A stretch of DNA of 64,000 bases from Prinia subflava (taxonomy: Eukaryota > Chordata > Aves > Passeriformes > Cisticolidae). A model generated the notes under the pieces. It did no database searches, was not told the DNA's origin, and saw only the letters and a program-made list of their open reading frames with translations. Within the stretch, counting starts at the first letter, position 1, and each line of letters starts with the position of its first letter. The DNA is taken from NCBI RefSeq assembly GCF_021018805.1, contig NC_086248.1:63559985-63623984 (forward strand), read 5' to 3'. The position numbers and the translations under genes were made by a program. Shown here piece after piece: positions 53,401 through 64,000 of this stretch.

Positions 53401-56400
53401 TGAATGGAAACTGTGGTGCTGTGATTCAAACAGAAGTGTGTAGATGTGTCTTGTCTTGACTTACCATCAGGTATCTGTGCCATCGACCTGCCCTGAGTTG
53501 CTTCTCACCATGGGTGTATTGCACCCATTGCACAGTTGTGCTGTCGGGTTATGACTCAACGTGACTCAACATGAACTTGTAAAGCCACGTTAGCCCAGGC
53601 TAAAACAAATCTTAAAAGTCTTCTTATGATTTAAAGATTTCAAGTGGTAGAGGATGTACTACGTTCCTTATTCCTGGGGACTTTGTAACGCCACAGAAAA
53701 TGTAAGGTATCTTTTTCTAGAACACGACAGGGTCCTTGGGTACAATGAGAAATTAAAATTCAAGTCAATGCTATTATAGAAAGCTGAGGGAAATAAGTAA
53801 TATTCAGAGAGTATGGATATTAGGGGCAGGAAGAAGAATAGCTGTATTTCTTGAGACAAGCCAATCAATGAGGAAAACAGCACTCCACGTCCAAAGCATC
53901 TTTGTAGTTTTTGGTCCAGTCATTGTCTTCCTTGGCCACTCTCTCTGTCTTAAATCAGCAGCTGTTTCAAATAACATTCATTTTGGAGAAAATAACCAAA
54001 ATGAAAAGCATAGTGATGCTCTGGAAAACTTTACACGAATTTACATGTAGAACCACATTTAAAAATATTAATTGTACAGGCTCATAGCTTTATTTTTCCT
54101 GTAATGACCAAAAAAGACCAAAACAAATGAGAGCAACAGGAAAAAACCCCAACACTTTCGCTTTTTTACTCTCTCAGTGAGTTGAAAAAGTAACTAAGCA
54201 AAACATTAACAATTATTTTAATGTAAAAGCAAATATGCCAAACCAACCTCAGAACAAGAGAGACTACAAATACAAAAACAGTGACTGTGGACAGTCTTGG
54301 TTCTTGAATGAGCACTTCAATTGAGGTGAATGGAATGATTCACTTAAACTCACTGGTGTCTGTCCAGGAGAGAGGACTTATTTCAGGAAGTGCCTCAGCC
54401 TTCTTATTATTCACTAGGTGCCTTGAACAATATAATGCTACTGCTTCCTAAATTTAACATGTAAACATTTACTACAGTGGAATAGAAAAGAGATGGAGTA
54501 TTTAAAATCTTGGAGTAAATCAATGAAATTATTTGCTCCACCCATAAGCCAAGAGTAAACCTCGTCATGAAATGACAGAAAGATGCTATATCAATACAGA
54601 CTAAAAAACAGAGCCCATAATATTAGTTATGCAGCACACCGTGTGTCTGAGAGCAGTTACTTGAAAACTCCAAGATTGAACCCAAAGCCTTTCTCAACAG
54701 GCACAAAGTCAAAATTAGTCAGGGGTAATGCTTTTCTGCACAAAAGGATGTAAAGAGGACGTGCATGGATGTTTTGAGAGAGGAGAGGATCAAAGAGTGT
54801 TTGGAGACAGATTACAAAGAGAAAAGAAATTATAAATACCTGATTGTATGTAATGTGCTTTAGGTTGTTCTTTGTTATAAGAGCTGAATATTTGAGAGAG
54901 AGCAACATGAAGACTAAATACTTTCTCATATTCCTGGTGCCAGAAATTCTTGTGTAGCAAGGAAACAGCAGTACATCTCCTGATCTCCAGACAGCATGGA
55001 AACAGCTGAATCATCCAGTCCCTCTATCCTTGTGTTTGATATGCATCATGAAAAAAAATCACCTCCCTTTCTCCTTTCCCTCTACACATGTACGTACACA
55101 TACTGATATTTTGGGGAGTTTTTCAGAAAACCAAAAATCCAGGCTTTGCATAAAAGATGTCAAGTAATGGTAGCAGAGATGACAGTTACATCAATATGGA
55201 ATTAGTATTCACATCCGTATCAAATACAGTTGTAGGTGTAATATCTCTATTTATTGGTTTCATATACATTTCCTTTCTAAAGTTCAGGCATTTGTCATGA
55301 GTCATGACAGAATTACATAAAATCTTTTCCTGAAGGAAATCTTATTGAAATGGAACTGTGGATTTGCATTTGTCAGAATGCATTTACTTAGCATATGAAA
55401 TCATGTCATGGCAAAAGCCATCACAGTAATTTTTTTTTTAATTGGTGAAATGTCAAGACCTGCTGACCATGCAATCATGGTTCACAGAAGTTTACCATTG
55501 GCTAAAAATATGGAAGAAAACTTTATCACTGGATTCAGGACAGTTAATTATCACTTAATTAAAGATTCCTGTTCATAATCATTTTTAAGAATAATTTTGT
55601 CTGCATTTTTCTTGTCTGCATTCCAGGTTCTTTGCTGAAGAACAGTGCTTATGGTGGATATCGCACCACTTGAATCTGATAATATTTGCAATTGCACTGA
55701 ATTTATATTATACTTTTAAGTCACATACAGGAACACCTTATTGTTTCCTGCATAAGGGGAAGTGTATTTTTTAGGGTAAGATGTGTATACAAACTGTCTT
55801 TTAGGAATTCTTTTCTGGCTTCAAGATACAATTCTAGCACTGAAATCCAAATGAGGTTCAAATTCACGTATCATCAAATTTTATTAATTTCACTGGCACT
55901 GCAGCCACAAGTCATTTGTTCCTAAATAACTTGATTTCATGCTGTGTAAAACTGCAAGAGAGAACAACGATCAGACTCCCAGAGTGGCTTCCCATGGAGC
56001 ACTAGATATGGTCTTGCATATTGACCTAATGGCCTAGGAGGATTTCTGTCATGGTGAAGGTTAAACTGTGTGTTGATTTCAGAGAGGAGGCAAATATCTG
56101 CCAGGGAAGTACTATGAGAATATCAAATTAATTTGTGCTTTTAACTATGCCACATGGTTTGATTACAAATAGGACAATTTTCTCCATCTAACAACTAACT
56201 TTTATGAATTTTTCATCTGCAAAGCAAATTGCCATTGCATATCCCATGCTTCAGGGATGAGTCTTATCCTTTCTTACTTTTCCTGAGGAAATTATTTCTA
56301 AGGATGTCTGACATATTGGAGATGCTTAGATTTAAAAATATAGTTAAGAAAAATATATGACCATCCTTTTGTTTGGTTTATAGTTATCCTATGTGATTGT

Positions 56401-56600
56401 GTTACATGTATATGAACAATATTTGCCTCTGAGGTATTGTGATGTTGTATTTTGAAGCTGATATTATTTGTTCTCTGCCACACAAATAACACAGATGGAT
56501 CCCACTTCCTTCATGTTTACTGAAAGAAGCACAAAAGCAGTCTTGCACATAGGCAAGTGTTTTCTCTGGGAACATTACAGAAACTTCCACTGCACTTCCT
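50460..56600. other. AT-rich intergenic DNA right of ABRACL
   Basis: About 6 kb of AT-rich sequence with no gene recognised. Small simple repeats are present: (ATT)n at 51243-51259, (TA)n at about 51412-51426 and a 10-bp triplet repeat at 50863-50892. Human REPS1 lies on this side of ABRACL at a greater distance; no REPS1 exon is recognised here. Confidence 0.65.
50863..50892. repeat. Three tandem 10-bp units GATGCCATAT/GATGGCATAT
   Basis: Three adjacent units, GATGCCATAT, GATGGCATAT and GATGCCATAT, differ at one base. GCCATATGATGGC within it is nearly self-complementary, so a small hairpin is possible. Confidence 0.9.
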
Positions 56601-56637
56601 CTGAATCTAAGTCTTCCTTTACTAAGTTTACACCAAC

Positions 56638-56733
56638 TTGTTCTTACAGTTTCCTGCCTCCTTTTTTCACAATGAGTCATTCAAAAAGGCAAGAGTTTGC
56701 CACTTTGAGTGCAGCATCACTATGTAGTGTATT
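56638..56733 (+). repeat. Diverged direct repeat, copy A
   Basis: This 96-bp segment starts TTGTTCTTACAGTTTCCTGC and ends TAGTGTATT. It matches 57416-57510 at roughly 80 of 95 positions by eye, with one gap. The origin is unknown: it could be a segmental duplication or two copies of an unrecognised repeat. Confidence 0.85.
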
Positions 56734-57415
56734 AGGAACCAGCATATTACTCCATGGTAAACAGTTAATCTCCATTTTGATATTAATGGAATCTTGTAAA
56801 ACAATCTTCTTAGATTACATGAAAGTAGGCTTCTGCTGATATGCAAATTTGGCAGAAATGATGAGGGTGAGGAGGGGGCTGACGATTACAGAATTTGTAT
56901 ATCGATTTCTGCTCTAAAATCCAGAAATAACTCTAATTACAGTGCTAACAGGAAACAGAAATTGGAGGAGTAGTTTTGGGGTTTTTTTCCAAGCAAGCAG
57001 TTGTATCACAGACCAAGCAAAGGAAGTCAGTGTCAACTAATAATTAGTTAACTGTGTTAACAAATACAAAGGCTTAGTATTAACTGCTTCTCACATAGCA
57101 AATAGTCATGAATAAAGACTTGGTACATTGGTTAACTGGTTACTACAGATCAAAATGTTTCCATCACAGAGGCAAGCAGAAGGTTTGAGACTAGTATCTC
57201 ACACCAGAAGAAATGAAGGCGTTGTTTTGTTTACTCACTTTCTAAGGAATACATATCCTTTATTTCATTACTGGGAAATAGAGTTTGTATGTGTTCCCAA
57301 GCTAAAACTGACTGCACAGGGTATTTTTCTCACAGGTCAGATGTGAGGAAACAGAACCATTTCACTTCCTTCATAATCTCTGTATAAAGAGAAGAGGAAA
57401 ATGGGACCAGACCTA

Positions 57416-57510
57416 TTGTTCTTACAGTTTCCTGCATCCTTTTCCACTATGCCTCATTCAAAAAAGCAATGGTTTGCCACTTCGAGTGCACTATCATGAT
57501 TTAGTGTATT
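57416..57510 (+). repeat. Diverged direct repeat, copy B
   Basis: Partner of the segment at 56638-56733, lying 778 bp downstream in the same orientation. The first 20 bases are identical between copies; similarity fades after TAGTGTATT. Confidence 0.85.
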
Positions 57511-57830
57511 TGGATATCTAATAATGTATATATATGGCTTTCCCAGTACATTGACAATATCAGAAAAGCCCTTATTGATAAAAAAATTGTATGTGAAAAG
57601 TAGCCTCTGAGTTTGTGGGAGGGGGTTTCCTATAAAATATTGTAGCTCCACATTAAAAGTGTTCTCTTTCTTTCAAGTTAATAAGATCAAACTACACAAA
57701 TAAATAATCTGACAAAAAAATCTCAATAAAATATTTTTGGGTTTCCTTTTCTCAGCTGTTTTTGCTAAGCCTTCAGTTAATCGCGTGGCTAGAGTACTGT
57801 GATCAAATATAAACAAGAGAAAGTTTTGAA

Positions 57831-57940
57831 TTACAGAATCATAGAATCATTTGGTGGAAAAAGACCTCTAAGTTCATCAAGAGCATCATTACAAAACACA
57901 TTCGGTGCACTCTTGGCCACCCTAGTCCCAGACTTTTTGC
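57831..57940 (-). mobile_element. CR1 LINE 3'-end fragment
   Basis: ACAGAATCATAGAATCATTT followed by GGAAAAAGACCTCTAAG and CATCAAGAGC is the antisense of a typical avian CR1 3' end with its octamer tail. The element is 5'-truncated, as most CR1 copies are. It supports a sauropsid, most likely bird, origin for the window. Confidence 0.8.
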
Positions 57941-57944
57941 CAGG

Positions 57945-59440
57945 ACTGCAACAACTTTTATTGGAATGGACTGGGAAGTGGGACAAGAAATTTCTGTTTC
58001 TGTTGTGTTCTCTCATCAATGAGCTGTAGATGGAAATGTGGGGAAGCAAGCATGAGCCCACTGTGTGCTCCTGGCAAGCCCTGCTTTGCTCTCCAGCACT
58101 ATTCCTTCTATCTCTACAACATCCTCTACAAATGAACTGCAGGGATCATGCCTGAGGCTTGCCCTCCCTGTCTCTCAGCCATTTGTAAGACACCTAAAAA
58201 AAGAAGCACTACCCAGGAATTTCCCATGAAGAAACCCCCTAGTACATCAGTCCATGGGTCAGGAGAGGATGAGGAGGCTGAGATAGCCTGCAACGTTTTG
58301 GTTTCTGTTGAGGCTAAGAGATCTAGGCTGCTGCCTTAGCCAGGCTTAGGTTCTTGCAAAGAATCAGCATTGCCTTTTATCACAACTGGATTTTGATCTA
58401 CTGGGGAGTACAGAAGAGATAAGAATTCAGGACACAGCCCTTCAGTCAGAGAGGCGACTTTACATTCTAATAGCTTCCTGATTAAGTTTTTTTTTATAGG
58501 AGAGTCAAATTGCTCTTAGCCTGAAAGAAAAAGCACATAGGAAGAGTAATGATGCAAAGTTTTCTTCACCTTTTATTACATATTCCAGCATAAGAAAGAT
58601 ATATGCTTCATGCACTCAAGAGTATTCTCTCTCCTCTGTCAAAGACAGAAATCCTGGAAAATTACTTTGGTGGAAAGCACACACAAGTTGACAGTTCCAT
58701 GAAAAAATGTGTGGATGGCCAAAGATGCAATCATCTCTCTGTATTTATGCACATATATCCGTTCCATCCTGCCAGTCTATAACACACTCATTTTATGATT
58801 AATTTAAAGAACTGTATGATCCGAACTTTTTTTTTTTTTCCTAAAAGAACAGGGAGAAAAAAAGTACTTGGCAATGATTCCACTTAAATTCAGAAAGTTG
58901 TAGCACTATGTAGGCTTAGCCCAATTTCTACCAAATTTAGCCCTGCTAAAATGACTGGAACAGAACACGATGTTTCAAAAATAAAGAAATTATATATTTA
59001 TTTAGAACACTTGAATGTGTGTTAATTAAGTATATTTCCACTCTGCTCAAATCATGGGTTTAGTTCAAATAATTTTTATTGATTTTACATTACAGGACTG
59101 TCATTAGCACTTGCTAACTGTGTCAAGTTCCGATGGTAATAGCTTTTCTTTAGGAATTATTTATACACTCACAGGAAAACTGCATCCTTCTTCTCTGACA
59201 TCTCGAGGCTCTCAATGGAAACAGAAGAAGTTTCAGTTCGGTGTATATTTTATATATCACTGTCAAATTGAAAAAAAAAAGGGGGGTCTGTGAATGGTTT
59301 CTGTGAATAGAAATGGTAGTACGATGGAAATGCTACTGTACTTTGAAATCAAGTTCTGTTGTCAAGTGTACTGATGTAAGTACGAAGTTGTGCTCCTCAA
59401 TGTGATGGAATTATCCTAGCTTTTACAAGAATACATGTGA
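57945..59440. other. Intergenic AT-rich DNA
   Basis: No gene, RNA or repeat family was recognised. It contains only short T/A runs (about 58488-58496 and 58828-58841) and small chance open frames. Confidence 0.6.
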
Positions 59441-59455
59441 GCTGAGGACGTGTAG

Positions 59456-59790
59456 GTGAGGTCAATGATCACAGGAGATGGGGATTCTGCTCTGGGGGTC
59501 TGGCTCAGCTGCAAAGCAGCTGCTGGAGGGGCAGCCACAGCCAGGGCCAGCCCTGTCCTGAGGGAGCTGCCCTCATCCCCGGTTCTGCTGCAGGGCCTGG
59601 CCAGAGCTGCAGCCCCACTGCATTGCTGCCCTGCGTGTCCCTGGCTGTGGCTGCTGACCAGACCCCGCAGTCCTGCCCACTGCCTGGGCTGGGGGTGGCA
59701 GCTTGGGGCTTTTGCCAGCAAAGGTGGCCACTGCCTGTCTTGTGATCATGTGTGGATCCCAGCTTCCCTTGCTAGCCCCTCACAATAAAT
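59456..59790 (+). other. GC-rich patch ending at AATAAA, possible old retroelement piece
   Basis: An abrupt GC-rich block (about 59490-59720) in AT-rich DNA is followed by AATAAA at 59784-59789. Such a block with a terminal poly(A) signal could be a solo long terminal repeat or a processed copy. I could not find paired ends or a target-site duplication, so the class is not assigned. Confidence 0.25.
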
Positions 59791-59878
59791 GTGGATAAAG
59801 AGATGCAGTTGGAAATAGATCTTCAAAATAAGTCAAGATGTTTGGAAGGGAAAAAGGAGAAAAACATAAGACAGGGGC

Positions 59879-59918
59879 CAAAAAAAAAAAAAACCAAAAA
59901 AAACCAAAAAAAAAAACA
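59879..59918. repeat. A-rich simple repeat
   Basis: Runs of A with CC interruptions, about 40 bp long. It lies about 90 bp to the right of the AATAAA that closes the GC-rich patch, too far for a simple tail. Confidence 0.85.
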
Positions 59919-60825
59919 CGTAAAAATTGAAAAGTGTGAAGATATGAGTCTGTAAAACAGATTAAAGCAAAGCTATATATAGAGAGGAAGACCTTCAATC
60001 ATCAGACTCCTCCCTAAAGCCACCACAGATGGAGCACACAGCATCTTGATATCCCTTCTATACCTGACTGAAACACCAGAGAAATGTCACAACAATGTTG
60101 TTTTTAACAAATTAAGCACATTTGAAAGCACAAGGGGGTGGTTTTGCTCTACAGGAATTTATGAAAAAGAAATAAACTATTGCTATCTTAAAAAAATACA
60201 AGACACAGAGGGGGGTTTATATTTGGTTTATCTTAACAGATAAAGAACATCACTGTAGACAAAAAAAGGAATGAACTAAAATCCTTGGAAAACTGATATT
60301 AATGGAAAACAGTTAAAAGAACAGGGTGAGTCAGATTCTGACCAAGAGGGAGAATTGCTCGGTGAAATAACAAACCCATGAATCCAGGATAGAGAAGGTA
60401 CCAAAGAACAAGGAAAAGGCAAGCTGGAATACAAAACCTATGACTATCAATATTGTGCAGGATTGTATTGCTATCTGTGAGGAAAAAATATACAGAAAGA
60501 AAGGTTAAAGGGGAAAATTAAAAATCTTGCATAACTGATTATAACTGAAAACTCTTTAGGGAAAAAATAGTAAGATGGAAACAAAAATGTAAGTGAAGTA
60601 ATGTAACTGTAAGGAAAAGGACAGATGCATTTATATATACAGCTAAAAGCAGGGAATATAAAAAGAAGGAAGGGTTGAGTATGTGTGTAATATGGGAGAG
60701 ATGTGAAATTTTGCTTTCAGCACTTCTTCCCACCTCGTAACCAATTTCTAACAAATTCAGTAATGTGACAGAAGTTTCCTGAAGTAGCTATTAACAACCC
60801 TCCCAGATGGAGATCATTATTCAGT

Positions 60826-60879
60826 GGAATAATGAGGAATAATCAGGAAGGAATAATGAGGAATAATCCCATCAGGAAG
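60826..60879 (+). repeat. Imperfect two-copy tandem repeat
   Basis: GGAATAATGAGGAATAAT followed by CAGGAAG appears twice in succession, the second copy with a 4-base insertion (CCAT). It is a local duplication in non-coding DNA. Confidence 0.8.
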
Positions 60880-60899
60880 GGATAGCATCCTATTTCATC

Positions 60900-62590
60900 A
60901 TCAAGTTACACTGCACTTCCACATTCAGGGAGCAAGAGGATAGAGTGAAAGGTAGGAGAACAATGAGAACTGCTCAAGAATCCAGGGTGACAGAAGCTGA
61001 GTAAATAAAGATAATGGAGGTTAAGGCTGTTTTTGGACTAGCTGGAACTTCAGGATTGAAAATTCTAGAGCTTTAAAAGGAAAAAAAGCTATTGAAGGAC
61101 TACAAAGGTAACCCAAATAATTTTTTAAAAGTAATTTGAATATAGGCTTATAATACTTCAAGGCAGTTGTTATCAATATATAAATAATTTTATGAACAAA
61201 TATGTATGTTAGTGTCAAAAAGTACAAAGAAAAGTTAGTCTTATGCCTCCTGACTCTACAAAATTATAGAGAATATATTTATAAAAGATTATGTAGACAT
61301 TGTTATGAGTAAACTAAATAAATATGGCAGCAAGACCAGATGAATTTACAGTTAAATATTGTAAGGATCTAAAAGGAGTTTTAATTTCAGTAAAAGACTT
61401 ATTTGATAGTATCATGCAAGTAGGAGACATTCTTTTCTTATGGATAGTTTTAAAATCTAAAGAGATGTGGTATTCAGTCAGCTGCTCAGGCAGGTCAATA
61501 TAAAAAATTACTCTGCCTTCAATATATTCTGTAAAGGAATGCCTCTCTGAAAACTACCAAAGACATGTAGCTCTGGCAGGATAAGCATAGGAGGCCCCCA
61601 CCTTTTGAGATGCAGAGATGAAATCTCCTGTAGAAATCTGCCAAAAACATAAGGAGCAAATGTTGCTCTTTTCCAGTGTCTTCCATATGATTGCTTTAAC
61701 TGAAACCCTTTCCTTTAAAAGCTTTGACTGGTTTCTCTTTTCAATCAGTTCAAGTATTTGGGTGAAAGAGAAAAGGATTCAGTTTTTTAAATATGGGCAA
61801 CTTTTACAAAGACCCTGTTAGACATATAAAATTAAATGTTTAAAGGAGAGACTGGGGAAAACCAGTGCAATAGTGAGCAATATAGAAAGGACACTATTCA
61901 TTCTGCACTGAGGAGGTTTAGAGACCATAGATGTCTTCAGCCAGGATCCCAGACATATTTCAGTGCTAACACAACACTCTAGGGAGGCTGCTGAGGAAGA
62001 AGTTACTATTTTCCCTTGTAGGATGTGCCTGCACACTCACTTTGGTGAGTAACCATATTGCTTTAGATCCACTGTTCACATGACGAATGCTTCTTGCAAA
62101 GGTGCTCTCCTTGTACAGAAGGAAAAGAATGAAACCCCATTGTTCTTACTGTCTGCTACCTGGCTCTGTGTGGAAAGGATTTTTACATCCGCCATGGAAA
62201 ATCTCATAGCCTTAAATGTAGGATGCCCTTTTGATGGAGAAACAATCCCAACAGGACTGGTAGAACTGGGAGGTTCTTTGAAATATGGATGTCATTTCAT
62301 AGAAGGTAAAGCAGCACATGTCGAAAGTGATGTTTTTCAAAACTGCAAAAACGTAAGGTGGTAAGAGGTTGTAAACTGTAACATGGAACATACATACAGA
62401 AATTTACAAAAGTATGGGTACAATGTCTGTAAAATATTCCTACTAAAATGTTGCTTCTATACCAAGAAAATTAATTTACTTTTAGAAAAGCAGGAAAGGA
62501 ACTTCTTTCATTTGTAATTGTTAACACTGTTCTCAAAATCTTCTATCTGGAATAAAGTAAAAGATATGTCCAAATGTCCAAAGATATCTT
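60900..62590. other. Intergenic AT-rich DNA with one 94-codon open frame
   Basis: No gene is assigned. A plus-strand frame at 62080-62364 (ATG start, 94 codons) has an evenly mixed composition but no recognisable family, and its flanks lack clear exon borders. Confidence 0.5.
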
Positions 62591-62596
62591 CTTTTT

Positions 62597-62694
62597 GGAA
62601 AAAAAAAACCCCAAAACCCAAAAAATGAACAAATAAAACCACACACAAAAAACAAACAAACAAACAAACAAAAACCAACAAAAAAAAACCCCCA
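62597..62694. repeat. A-rich simple repeat (CAAA units)
   Basis: An A/C-only tract with a run of CAAA units at about 62649-62672. It closely resembles the tract at 42729-42826. Open frames through it are artefacts. Confidence 0.9.
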
Positions 62695-62699
62695 ACAGG

Positions 62700-64000
62700 C
62701 AATAATAATAAGCCAATTCTAAAGTCCAAGACAGCAAGTATTTTTAAACATCTCCCATTCATTTCTAGACCTAATCTACTTGTCTTTACACTAAAGAATC
62801 AGGATAGAACAAGTTCCCAGAACTCCTAATGAGCTGCAAGTAAAGGAGTATATTGACAGAGATTGTAAAACCTGCTCCACAGCATTATATACATGTATGC
62901 GGAAGAATTTAGAAAGGTGATGGCAAATAACCTCAGGGCCATTTTTCTAAACTTGGAGAACCAGATGCAAAATAGAAACTGGACCTAAATACATACTTTA
63001 TAAGGCTGAAAGTTACTGAAGGTGTTTTAAACAAAATAAAATAACCTGAGAATGTATCTTACTTTAGTGCAAATAAGGTGGTATGTGAGACCCACTAACT
63101 GTAATAAGAACATCAAAAGCAGGTAGACTGTAGACGTGACACACCCCATCACCTGATGAATGCCAGACTCTGCATCTGTTTATGAGTTGTGGGTTTTTTC
63201 TAGAAATTTGCCTCAACATGTAACAGCTAGTTTTCAGAAACTGATAGTAAGTTCACAGCTGATAAAAGACACTGAAACCAGTTTTAAGTGGTATTGCCCT
63301 TAAACAAATAAATTTCTTTTTTTCTTTAGTAGTAATGAACATACATACTTCTGGTCACATATCAAATTGTAAAAGTATGTCTTTTCTAAGAATAATGTAT
63401 TATTGATGTATCATTTAGGTCTGATTCTAAGAGTTATGGGCAGCAAAATGACCTTGCACTTCAATCCCCTTGGGTCACTGGACCACTGGACTTGGCCTTC
63501 CTGTGACAATGATGATTTTGTCTAACTCTGATGTCTTAAAGGGATGAATCCTTTTATATCAATATATGTAATCTAACAGTTTCTTCACAGACAATAAAAT
63601 ACAGTAAAATTAGGCACCATGTGGTGAATAGTTTAACTCTTAGCTATTCAGAACTCTGAATTCTAAGAAGGTACATTAAAAAGAGAAAAATAGGTACAAT
63701 ACCTAAAAATCCAGGACAAAAAAAGTTCTTTTCTTGTTCTGTTTAAAACATAAATCAAGATACTTCAATCAAGTGTTTCATGTATTGAAGGCTGGATCTA
63801 CTGTATCAAAAGTGTATCACTAATGTTACATTTTGGTGGGTATTTCACCATAAATCTTCTTTGTGTATCTAATATGAGCTCTGGGAAATGCTGTGATACA
63901 AATCTTTCCAAACCAAAAGACCTGAAAGGCTTAATGGTTTGGGTCAGTTGCAATGTCAAGAGAAGTTACTTCTTACTAATGTGCTTGAATACTATTTTCC
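62700..64000. other. Intergenic sequence at the right edge
   Basis: AT-rich sequence; I see no gene, exon, RNA or repeat element that I can support. Confidence 0.6.

Noticed and set aside
1..64000. CRISPR arrays, operons, ribosome-binding sites, tRNA or rRNA genes
   Set aside because: The window is vertebrate chromosomal DNA. No spaced palindromic repeats, tRNA B-box plus cloverleaf or rRNA-like blocks were seen, although a covariance-model scan would be needed to exclude small RNAs.
49520..64000. REPS1 coding exons expected from synteny
   Set aside because: I looked for the EH-domain N-terminus in the open frames of this stretch and found nothing similar; the gene probably starts beyond the window.

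Overview
This window looks like vertebrate nuclear DNA, almost certainly from a bird. It has spliced genes with long introns, two CpG-island promoters in an otherwise CpG-poor, AT-leaning background, vertebrate splice consensus, and short 3'-end fragments that resemble avian CR1 LINEs. There is no bacterial, phage or plasmid architecture. The species cannot be fixed from the sequence alone.

Two protein-coding genes can be reconstructed to codon level, both on the minus strand. HECA (headcase homolog) occupies about 1-22.5 kb. Its four coding exons (21966-21735, 7631-6591, 3487-3333, 728-564) join in frame to 530 aa, with a stop at 566-564. The 3'UTR runs off the left edge. The first exon lies in a strong CpG island (about 21.34-22.54 kb), and intron 1 is 14.1 kb. 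ABRACL (a costars-family regulator of actin dynamics) occupies about 45.2-49.5 kb. Two coding exons (46992-46932, 45768-45584) give a complete 81-aa protein, and a probable non-coding first exon ends at 49349 inside a second CpG island.

The order and shared orientation ABRACL -> HECA matches the human 6q24 neighbourhood (REPS1-ABRACL-HECA-TXLNB). REPS1 would be expected to the right of ABRACL on the plus strand. None of its coding sequence was recognised, so it probably starts beyond the window.

Region by region: 1-22.5 kb is HECA, mostly intron. 22.5-45.2 kb is intergenic; it holds a perfect 63-copy AGGAG pentanucleotide array (28836-29150), two plus-strand segments bounded by good splice consensus (28455-28688 and 39614-39740), and simple A-rich repeats. 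45.2-49.6 kb is ABRACL. 49.5-64 kb is mostly AT-rich non-coding sequence with a possible divergent two-exon transcript off the ABRACL promoter (about 49.5-50.46 kb), a CR1 fragment, a diverged direct repeat pair (56.6/57.4 kb) and a GC-rich patch at 59.5-59.8 kb.

The two genes are not known to act in one pathway. HECA is a growth and cell-cycle regulator and ABRACL a cofilin/actin regulator, so their adjacency is conserved synteny and not an operon. I found no convincing new biological system. The most useful leads are the possible divergent transcript and the predicted ABRACL upstream ORF, the exon-like intergenic segments, and the perfect pentanucleotide array.
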